From the NCBI GenBank assembly GCA_038501625.1, contig JAZAYU010000003.1, positions 2,669,001-2,733,000 on the forward strand: a stretch of 64,000 nt of DNA, given 5' to 3'. The position numbers were made by a program, and so were the translations under genes. This stretch comes from Corbicula japonica. Lineage: Eukaryota; Mollusca; Bivalvia; Venerida; Cyrenidae. Shown piece by piece: positions 47,701 through 58,300 of this stretch (positions are counted from its first letter, which is position 1; every line of letters starts with the position of its first letter). The notes beneath the pieces were generated by a model. It searched no databases. It worked only from the letters and a program-made list of their open reading frames with translations, and was not told the DNA's origin.

Positions 47701-48590
47701 TAATTTCAAAACGTCCGATCCGAGCTGTTTGCTGTTGTTTTTTTTTTCTCGGATTTACATCGATCTCAAAATTGTTCCGGCCGACCCCAAATCCGCGGAA
47801 AATTGGCAGCACTGGCATCACACATTTTTCAGATATTATCACCCTAATAAGTTCCAAATGTTCATCTATATGTACGCGTAATTCGTTTATTAAGTTGAAC
47901 ATTTGCTATATTAACTGATTTTGTGAAGAATTTGTATTCTGTGGGCGTCAGTATTCTAAATGATTTGGAGCAGTCAGTTGTCTGTCATTTTAAATGAAGT
48001 TTTACTAATAAATCAGTTAGTATCCATTGCATGGTTTATTAAAGGTTTTTAGGGCAATAGCCCACAAAAACAAGCCAGTAATGCCCCAGTACGAAGGTGT
48101 ATACTTAGAAAAGTTGTTAAGTGTATTTCATTAATACTGGCCAATTGATGGATAATAGTATTACACAAAAATAAGAGCAAATAAAGGCTATTTTTGTCAG
48201 AATTTTCCTTGAAAACTCAAAATATATATGTATTTACTAAAAAAGTTAATAATATTTATATACTTACATGGATACCACACCCTAAATCCAGATGTATCAG
48301 CAAAAGGCATGTTTGAATTACTTATTATGACTGATTCACAAGAAGTACCCTTACATGGTAATAACACTTAAAAGGAGGAAGAAATACAGTAATGCATCCA
48401 TTACTTGCTTTATACTGCCAGGCACGGCAAGCAATCTGAACAAAAATATAGGTTTTAAGTGAAAATTACAGGCTATTTGGCCGTTTGAAAAGTTTTTTCA
48501 GAAGATTGAAAGGTTTTAAAGGTTTGCCCTGAAATTAAAGGTTTTTAAAGGTTTCACTAGGAGGGCTGTACAGAAGCTTGTATGCAAACT
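47701..48590. other. Intergenic, no firm feature
   Basis: The minus 92-codon frame (47902-47624) spans the CpG patch but shows no domain. The remainder is A+T-rich. Confidence 0.35.
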
Positions 48591-49015
48591 TTAATCTGAA
48601 ATTCTCAGTTGAAAAAGGGCCTTGGTTTGAATAAAATGGAAGTTAAGAGTTATGGTTCTTGCCATACACACTCAAGATATGACGATGGACAAGTGTTGAA
48701 AGTTTCAAAGCTGAAGTATAAGTAGTATTGAAGTTATGAGTTTGTACAGTAGCTTGAACGCAAACTTTAACCTGAATTTCTAATGTGAAAAAGGGCCATA
48801 ATTTGATCAAATTGAAAGTTAGAGTTATTGTTCTTGTCACACACACTTGGGATATGATGATGGACAAGTGTGCCAAGTTTCAAAGCTGTAGCTATAGAAG
48901 TTTTTAAGATATAAGTAGGCTGCACACAAACTTTAACCAAAGCAGGATAGCAACACCGACGACAAGAGTGAGTACAATAGCTCAACAGATTCTTCTTATA
49001 GTAGAGCTAAAAATA
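48590..49015 (+). mobile_element. Tandem-core element, about 190-bp units, two copies
   Basis: GCAAACTTTAAYCTGAAWTTCT then AAAAAGGGCC, GGACAAGTGT and CAAAGCTG occur twice, followed by GTGAGTACAATAGCTCAACA and AGAGCTAAAAATAA. The same tail is at 62165-62215. Confidence 0.7.
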
Positions 49016-49203
49016 AGTTTGAATGCCCATTTTTATTCTCGAAAGTTATTTCTAATGTCATTGTACATGGCTGTAGGCCCTGTCTCTCAGCGCATATATA
49101 TTATTCATATAGCAAACTACATACACTTTAATATTAAGTATCTGTAAGCCATGGAATAGTAAATTACATTGCAACAAAAGTTAATAATTATATGGTCAAA
49201 GTA

Positions 49204-49372
49204 CAGTGAAACCCCGCTATAAAGACTACCATTTGGACAGGGAAAAAGTGGTCTTTAAAGTGGGGTGGTCTTTAAATATAGGTAGAAAATAGTGCAAAAC
49301 TGTAAAATAAGACATCCCAATAGTGGTCTTATTAGCAAGGTGGTCTTAATTACTGGGTGGTCTAAATGAGGG
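49204..49372. repeat. GTGGTC-type repeat starting CAGTGAAACCCCGC
   Basis: CAGTGAAACCCCGCTATAAA then AGTGGGGTGGTCTTTAAA, GGTGGTCTTAATTA and GGGTGGTC. The first bases resemble a Tc1/mariner-like end, but no matching right end is clear. Confidence 0.55.
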
Positions 49373-49774
49373 TAAAAACCGTATGTAATATTGTAATTTT
49401 CTAGGTATTTCTTCTATTGTTATTTGGTAATTTATTGGAAATCTGCGGATAGTTCTAACTTGCATCCATGTACACAAGCATTAAGTAAAACTTGGTCAAA
49501 ATATATAAAATTTCTACTTTTCTATGTATTTTTTTTAAATGTAATTTTGGTTATTTATGGAATTACGTCAGACTGAAGATCCATACCCAGCCTATGACAA
49601 AGCTACAGCCAACAGCAAGTTTTTGTGACAGATCGACAAAGCTATCCCTATCTATCGCCTTTTCTTTAAAAAAGCGACACAAAAATGACATGGTTGAAAT
49701 CACATGGAACTTCAAGGCTAAATAGACTCGGCAGTATACCCAAGAATATGGGATCATCACCACTGCGCTGTCTT

Positions 49775-50600
49775 AAGCAATATAATTTGAAAGTTTGATG
49801 AAGAAATATTAAGAAATGGCAGTTATAAATATATAAATTTCTTGTTTCAGCTTTGTTCGTCATCAATAAAGATGACCAGCAGGCAGGAATTATTCCCAGA
49901 GCTTATTGCACTTTAATAATAAGTTTGCAAAAGGTTTATATTAAATATACTCAACAAAAATAAAAAGTATCAATTTTCCTATTTTAAATTTTGTTAAATT
50001 TGAAAACAAAAACACAAAATTCTATATGTAAATAGTTTGCTTAAATTCTGTTATCATTGCAAAGGGATAAAGTATTCTTGAAAATCTGCAGCTACAACTT
50101 AGTTATCTTTCCCTTAAAATAAAGGTTTCAGTAAAATGTCAGCGATTCTTTGAAATATTCACATTTATTTGAATTAAAACACTTTCTCTACCTCTTGTGG
50201 AAAAATAAAATCACAAAATATTCATCAATGACACAACTGGTCCTCGAATAACAACACTAGAAATTCCAACCATTTCCATTTACCTCCCTTTAAATTGAAT
50301 ATGTAGTGTTTTGTAATCCATGATTAATTGTTATTCAATTGGCAGTTCCTCAGGTCTTGGTGTGGAAGTTTTCATTCATGAACAATTTAACTTAAAAACA
50401 ACTGAGATTAACTAACAAAACACCATTCAAAGTGTTCATGATTAAATGAAAATATGTTAATGAGAATATAAGCATAAAAAGTGGATACTTTTTATTTTTG
50501 TTCAGTATACATGGCTTATGCCACTGAACTGAGTTAAACATTTAGGACAAACAGAAGGTCCAGCTCCAGCCAAGATAGATTCTGCTATGCTTACTGCTCT
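49775..50600. repeat. Dispersed repeat, copy 1, split by a MITE
   Basis: 49775-49949 and 50508-50600 align in order with 62692-62960, which lacks the 556 bp between. Shared words include GTTCGTCATCAATAAAGATG and CATTTAGGACAAA. Confidence 0.85.
49950..50505. mobile_element. Tc1/mariner-type MITE, 556 bp
   Basis: The ends CTCAACAAAAATAAAAAG and CTTTTTATTTTTGTTCAG are inverted with one mismatch over 22 bp, and TA lies on each side (49948-49949 and 50506-50507). It carries no transposase frame. The copy at 62.7 kb without the insert confirms mobility. Confidence 0.9.
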
Positions 50601-51090
50601 CCAATAAGCAGCAAACAATCATTACTTTCCAACAAATCACTCTCAAGATCAATTACATGTGATTAATAAGAGTAGTCAATTAGTATCTCAATTACATTAA
50701 TACATCAATGATGTTTTTTCTAACAATACATGTACAAATGTATTGTATCTCAATTTATTTTGAACAGTTTTTTGCTTAATTAGCCAATTCTGTATTAAAC
50801 TTGACTGCATTGTATGTTACATTATTATGCACATTTTAAATCTGACAAAATTTCCAGTCAGTCAACTGTGCCAAAGTATAATGTGGGAAAAGGACACTAA
50901 CTTAATTGAGTGGATAGCAACCAAATATGAACTTGACCGGCATTTTGTTGTGTGCCAAATTTCATTCATTTCTGCCAAATGGTTCATGTCTAATTTAGCC
51001 TGCTAACTAAATTCAAGGAGCATCATTACGAGACAACTGACCAAATCAACACAAAATTCATCAACATAATTTAAATCAAAGATTTGAACA
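50601..51090. other. Intergenic with a repeat fragment
   Basis: About 50900-51010 (GGCATTTTGTTGTGTGCCAA) matches 62440-62540. Otherwise A+T-rich and featureless. Confidence 0.5.
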
Positions 51091-51091
51091 C

Positions 51092-51500
51092 TGTTGTTTC
51101 AACACCCCTGAGTTCAGGAGTGTTGAAACAACAGTGTTCAAGAGTTCAGGAGCATTGAAACAACAGTGTTCAAGAGTTTAGGAGTGTTGAAACAACAGTT
51201 TTCAAGAGTTCAGGAGTGTTGAAACAACAGTGTTCAAAAGTTCAGGAGTGTTGAAACAACAGTGTTCAAGAGTTCAGGAGTGTTGAAACAACAGTGTTTA
51301 GAAGTTCAGGGGTGTTGAAACAACAGTGTTCAAAAGTTCAGGAGTGTTGAAACAACAGTAAGAGTTCAGGAGTGTTGAAACAACAGTGTTCAAGAGTTCA
51401 GGAGCGTTGAAACAACAGTGTTCAAGAGTTCAGGAGTGTTGAACCAACAGTGTTCAAGAGTTTAGGAGTGTTGAAACAACAGTGTTCAAGAGTTTTTTTT
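51092..51500. repeat. 32-bp minisatellite, about 13 units
   Basis: TTCAGGAGTGTTGAAACAAC followed by AGTGTTCAAGAG repeats through the tract with few substitutions and one shortened unit near 51355. It lies about 600 bp upstream of the first visible kinesin exon. Confidence 0.92.
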
Positions 51501-51518
51501 CAACAATGACTTTTCAAT

Positions 51519-51606
51519 TTGCTGAGCTGAATTTTCAAAATATAACTTAAGAAATCATTGCTTGTTAGTCATGGAATTCTTAAGTTAAATTTGAAAAATG
51601 CAGCTC
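51519..51606. repeat. Imperfect inverted repeat
   Basis: AGCTGAATTTTCAAAATATA and its near-complement ending AAATTTGAAAAATGCAGCT face each other around CATTGCTTGTTAG, with ACTTAAG/CTTAAGT inside. Confidence 0.6.
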
Positions 51607-52110
51607 ACCAAATAACCAATGTTTGGGAATAGGATACCCCCAGACGCATAGCTTTTGGTAATTTAGACATTGGGTATGAATTACAAGTGTGGTAATGATA
51701 GCGTGTAACATCCTTATCCCCACCCAATCCAAGGATTTAACCAAGATATTTTAGGCCAGACATGGTCCAATCTTAACAAGAATGAACAAACTTAGCCATA
51801 GGATTTAAAATATCCACCAAAAGATCATCTGAATAACCTTTAATACTAGATATTTACTTGGTAAATTGCATGCCATCTAATATGGATTTTATACAGATTC
51901 CTACTTGGTTGGAAATAACCTAATACATTCCAAGTGAAGTGTAGATCCTGATCAGATGGCAAGGTTTTGTACATTAAGTCTCGTGGAGTAAGGGTAAACA
52001 CTGAATTGCTTATATTCCTGTTGACCACTACTCAAGACTAACCTTGCAAAGTTTGTTACATCTCATTATGTGATTGTTGATGAAACATCTTAAATATTTT
52101 CTTTGAACAG

Positions 52111-52326
52111 AGTTGATTGTGTGAACGTCATTGTTAGAATCAGGCCCGAGGAGACATCAGACATAGGCCCGGATGTGGATCTGTCAGGCTTCACAGTCCT
52201 GGATGGTGGAGCATCACAGGAGGATTGTTATGCGGAATGCCAGCCTGTCGTACAGGGATGTCTAGACCGGCCAGGCCAATCTGGAAGTCTAGACCGGCCA
52301 GGCCAATCTGGAACTGTGTTCACATA
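52111..52326 (+). CDS. Kinesin exon: first strand to the P-loop approach
   Basis: Follows a CTTTGAACAG acceptor; the first base completes a codon. VNVIVRIRP is followed after only about 14 residues by GFTVLDGGASQEDCYAECQP, equivalent to the usual F-D-x-x-A-S-Q-E-D-V-Y segment. CLDRPGQSGS is an in-frame 24-bp tandem duplication where other kinesins have a single G-x-N-G-T. It ends in VFTY, split at TA/GTAAGT. Confidence 0.8.
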
Positions 52327-55300
52327 GTAAGTAATTTGTTTTAGTTCTTGCACTATCTCCTTTAAATTTTGACTTCAGTAGATTCTCCTATAGCCTCATG
52401 TTTATCCTAGCACTCTGAATTAATGTTAATGAAGGTGACTTTCAGGCCTAAGTGGCTAGCCTGTCAAATGCGGTCTCACTATTATTAATTTCTCTTGATT
52501 TTAAAGCCTGCCTTACACCAAGACCTTAACTTAAAAGTAGGTTCCCAATTGATATGAAATCCTAGTTCAAATGCTTCTGGTATACTGCCAAAGCTATCTG
52601 GGACCAAGACCAGTGAAGTACGATTGGAGAACTGGCAGCATTTGTACCTTAGCTTATTACAAATTTGTATTTGCACTCAAATCTTGCACATCGACCCAGT
52701 TTCCATTCTGCAATAAAAACATTTGATCTGAAACATGGCTAAAAATATAGCTACACTGTACTCATAAACTTTTTTACCAATGGTTTGGCTCGAATCCTGT
52801 TCAGTTTAAGCTTTTTACCTGTTACTGTGCAGGGCCTAAGATTATAAACTTAGAATGGAGACCAGTCTCGAATCTCAAGCATCTGATTGGCTGAAATGGT
52901 GTCTCAGTTCTTTTTATCTTTGTCCCTGGTCTCAGTTTAAAATTACAGCTGCTTAAAATAATTGGATATTGAATAAAGCTATATCATTATTTCCTAAATT
53001 GTATTTCAGCGGCCAGAGCGGATCCGGAAAGTCCTACACTATGCTCAGGCAGGATGGCATGATAGCCCAGGCCCTGAATGAGATTTTCAGGAAGGAGGTA
53101 ATTATACTTGTATTTATTGGTGTATTAAATCAGATTTATCATAGCTACCAAATTCCATATGAGCAACACATCCATAATAGTGTCATTTCAGTTGTTTTCG
53201 AGGATAGTGCAGGATAGAGGACTGTTCCAATTCCAGAATCAACCCTGGTTCCAATTCCAGAATCAACCCTGGTTTTAAGTGCTGGTTGTATACATGCTGC
53301 ACCACTGTTACACTGGACCTCGGTTTAGTCTCGTCTGTTTTTTAATTGGATTAGCAGGGAATTGAACCAGCCAATTCTCGGGACGTTGAAAGGCTAACCA
53401 CTGATAACAGCTGATTCTCAATACCTAATTGCATTGATTTGTTAACCCTTCACTTCATACATACACATATGTTATGTGTGAGACCAGTGTAGGGCTAAAG
53501 GTTATAAAACTGAGCATGGAAACCAGTCTCAAATCTCAGTGACCAGTCGCCATTTCAGCCAATCAGATGCTCGAGATTTGAGACTGGTTTCCTTGCTCAG
53601 TTTTATAATCTTGGGCATAGATCCTTGTCAGCCTGATCAGATTATACACTGTTTACATTTTGGTCAGAAACACCTAAATTAATACATGTATAAAGGATTA
53701 ACCCTTTACTTTATAGATTATATAGTTATTTGGTTTTTTGACAGGGAATGTGAGGATATATTGCCGGTCTGGGTGTCATATTACCCGAGCCGCAGGCAAG
53801 GGATAACATGACACCCAGACCGGCAATATATCCTCACATACCCTTTCAAGGAACCAAATAATTGTTTTATTATACTGCAAAGACTTTTTCAGACAAAATT
53901 AATAAGAAAACATCGATTTTTCGATTATTTCGCTTATTTAATGCCGAACGGCTTAATTCCCCTCTGAGAACCTCAATAATTACATGTCTGACGTCATTAA
54001 TTTACCTGCATGACGTCACTTCTATAGAAATTGAATGGACTATCCATTTGATTTTTATTCACAAAATTTGAGAATAATCTGATCGTTTTCAACGTTAAAA
54101 ACATAACAAATATTTTCTGTAACAATTTTAGTAATTCCTAAGCATACCGCTTTATAATTTACAAGATCGGCTACAAATTATGCAATTTTACGGAAATTCA
54201 AAACAAAATGGCGGACGACAACAAAAGGTGGGAGGCCAGACGGGGAAATTAAGGCACGTGCAGTTCATATCTACGGCCGATCCGAAAATATGGATATACA
54301 TCAGCGGCAAATTATCCAATCAAATTCAAGGAAATTTCGTTGCAGTATAATAAAAACCTTTATTATATATGTGAACTGTGTGCATCCAGATTAGGATCTG
54401 TACTGTTCACTTTTAGATTCATGAGGCAAATTTTTACCAGGATGTGACTAGTGCAGATCAAGATCAGAATGTTAAAAGATGTGCCAGCTGATCTGGATCT
54501 ACACTACTTGCACATGTAGGGTTAAGTGATAAAACATAGTCGACAATGTCTGTTGAGAAATGTTTATGATCATGATCTACAGAGAGCTAGACTGTTCTTG
54601 GGAACAGTTTGACTGAAAACATTTTTTCCTATCATGAACACAAATAACATGTGTTCACAAATACAGGAAGCTAAAAACAAAATTTAATTTTTACAGAGTG
54701 TGAAGAAAGTGATGGTATCTTGTTACGAAATATACCGAGGGACAGTGGTCGAACTGTTGGGGGAAAAGGCAGGGACAACCCTCAAGCTCACCAGCCAACC
54801 AGCACAACAGACCATCCAGACCGTTGAGGTTGCCATGGAGGTAAGTGGTAACCAGTGTCCCAGTACCAGAGTCGATCTCATACAGTGACTCCAAATTGTT
54901 ATCTGGTCATCTGTTACTGAAACCGTCTATTGTCATCAGTCTTGCTACCTCCAAAGGAAATTAATGTTTATGTAAAACTAAAGCACAAAATACATTATTT
55001 AATTTAAATATAAATTAATAGAACTGAAAACCACATATTAAAAATTCCACAAATTATCTCCATTTTAATACTTTACTCCATATATACACCTTTGTTGCAA
55101 GGAATAAGAGTAGATTCAGATCAGCTTGCACTTTTCATTATAGATTCATTGGGTTACTTTTGACTCGAGATTTGACAAGTTCAGATCTGGATCTACACTG
55201 GTTGCACATGTGTTAACATGCATATATATGGTCTTGAGAGTTAATGAATTCTTCAATCAACTTTTGATTTGTCAACTTTATCATGCCATTCTTTGCAGTC

Positions 55301-58300
55301 ATCACCTAAGTAATTTTTTTTCTATTACTGTTATAAATTTCATACAGGTACCACTTTGATCAATGTTGTATGTATTAGCACAAAGATTAGTTCATAACTT
55401 TTTAAATTGATCTTGTAGAAATTTGTTATCTTTAACTAGAAGAAGTATAATTGTAATAGTTAGGGTTATGTTAATTTTGCCACATTGTGGTTATTGAAGG
55501 ACCTGGTATCAAAACAAACATGTATATTGCCTTGTCAGTCTCTGCACAATCGTTGTAAACCATGGCCGCTTATTACATAATACTGCACAAAAAACATGCA
55601 CTTATTAAAATTGTTAGCAAATTTGCTTTGATCATTTGGTGTTGTTTACGAAACAAGACAAATCAACACATGTATACATTGTACATGTATACAAAATTGG
55701 GATCCACGGAACCAAGCATGATATTATGGGTAACAATGTACATGTATTTTGAGGAAAGAGTTTCCAGACATGGACTTTATCATCTCAAATAACACTAGCT
55801 TATGTCTCTATTAACTTGTGTATTTCAGATGATATTGGAGGCCGAAAGAAGACGACACAGGAGAGCGACTGCTCTGAACCAGGTGAGCAGTCGCTCACAC
55901 ATGTTCGTGAAAGTGTGTATTAGTTTCAAGGAGGTAAGATATATCCATTAACTCATATATGAGTTTTATGTATATTATTTTATTTTTTCACTTCACTGTG
56001 ATACAGCTTGACAAACTTCTAGGTGAAGTAGTACTATGATTTTCAATTAAAACAAAAGCTGCCAGTGATATTTTGCAGAATTATATTTTGAGTCGTAGTT
56101 CAGATGCGTTTTTGTCACTGCAGGCTATCTCCTGGTGCATCTGAACCATCTGAAACACAAAAATCCATCCAAAATACTGTGTAGAGCTTGAGTTTTAAAG
56201 CTACCTATCCAATTTTGTTAAAACACTGGAATACTTTGTCTGTTATGGTTAATATTTGTTCCACTGTATACATGTATTATGTAGAGAATGGTACACTCCT
56301 TGAATGTTCGGGAATTAAGTCAAGAAGATCTGATGTTCTTTAAAAGTTCCAGTTATATTTGTAAATGAATTTCATATACATAACACATGTAAGTCAAATT
56401 AACTGGAAGTCCAAGTGATTCAAGATTTTATGCATAGCATGGTAGTTCCTAATTTGATAAAATAATGTCAGGTGGCAATATCCACACTGTAAATTTAAAT
56501 TTGGAAAATGCAATCTTGTAAAAGTAAAGTCTACTGGAAGGTCCAGCAGATGCTTATTGTTCAGAAAAAAGTGAAATATGCATATCAGGAATCGCCACAC
56601 TCACAAAACACAGCCTCCCCATGCAGTGAAAAAGGAGAGGAAGATGGAGCATGTTTGTTATAAGTATGTCAATTCAATTAAGATGCCACAAACAATTATT
56701 CAGTACAATATTCAGTGGTCAAAGGGCACAAAATATGTATTATATTATAGAATATCAAATACTTTTAATTTCTTGATCACTCTGGCCATGGTGAGGAAAT
56801 AAATTAGTCAGGTCAGTGGTCATATATTTTTAAAAGTATAAAATGCTTTGTTAAGAAATGTTTGAAGCCAACATGACTTCATGGTAATGTTATTTAAACA
56901 AACCTTAATGAATGATTTCAGGCCTATAGCAGGAATAGTACTCGGGGGACATAAGTAAAACAATTATTGAAAACATCCTGTTCAATGTTTTATTAAGTTT
57001 TGTCTTTTGTTTAGACTTAAATAACTCTGACAAACATTGTGTTTTACGCGAGTGTTTTTAAATGCATTGTTAGAAACAAGAAGCCATACAATGATGCATA
57101 TCAATTGACTGTGACCATATGTTAAAAAAGTGATCCTTTCATACTTTTGAACAGCTTTATTTAATCTTATAAGACTCATTGCATGTTATCAAGAAACTTA
57201 AAAGAAAATGTACTTTTATATTAAATAAATATAATTCCTTCAAATGGACAGGAAAATAGTGAATATATTATCAATACCTTAAACATGTTAAAATCATGTG
57301 AAAAACCTAATGTTCTGCTAGAGCATTCTAACTGTAAAAGCAAAAAGCGCAGATGCCCAAGATGAAAAAAACATAAACTGAATTCCAGTCCAAATCTCAT
57401 GCATATGATTGGCTGAAAAGAGACTGAATATCCATTTTGGCATTACAAATTTGTATTAGTATATTAAATTGTGATTTTATTGTACTATAGATCTACAAAG
57501 ACAGACAATACAATCAAGAAAAGGATTGCATTTTTTATGAATAGATGTAGACTTTTCTATTGTAATATATTTAACCTTAATCAAAAATAACATAATTCAT
57601 TTATCGAATCAACTTTGTTTTAGGACAAGGCTGCGTCAGAACTGATGTTTGTTGATCTGGCGGGGTTGGAAAGTATGGGAAAGGCCGCACCAGAAAATGC
57701 CCCCAAGGAATACTTTACTGTAAGATTTTAACAAAAATTCAAGAATTGTTCTTATAACAAATGCAACACATGCAAGTTGTTACACACAGAATCGAGCTAC
57801 TTTTACAGAGTTTAAAAAACAAGAGTAACTTGATACCTTCACAGTTGAACCGGGGAAACAGTTTGCTTCTAAAGATACACAAATGCTGGAAAATCATTGT
57901 TTGTCAGCCAAGTATTAAAATAATATTTGATGGTTGTTTTCATTTGGGTATTAAAACAGTTTTGGTTGGTTAAAGTGTGTAAAGCTTAAAGGGCTTCACA
58001 CAAACAAACTTTAAACAATCCAACTGTGCATGGCCACTAGTTGTACACATGGCCACTAGTTGTACACATGGCCACTAGTTGTACACATGGCCACAAGTTG
58101 TACACATGGCCACAAGTTGTAAACATTTATATTTATCTTGGAACAGGATTCAAGTGACATTCTGAAATCATTGTCAGCCCTTGGAAAGTATGTGCTTAAC
58201 CCTTATAAGGTCAACAGAGACCATGCGCTGACAACAGAGCTGAGGGTAACTATTATTATTATTCATTTGTTGTTTGTGAGTCAGAAACCTTGATTTTTAA

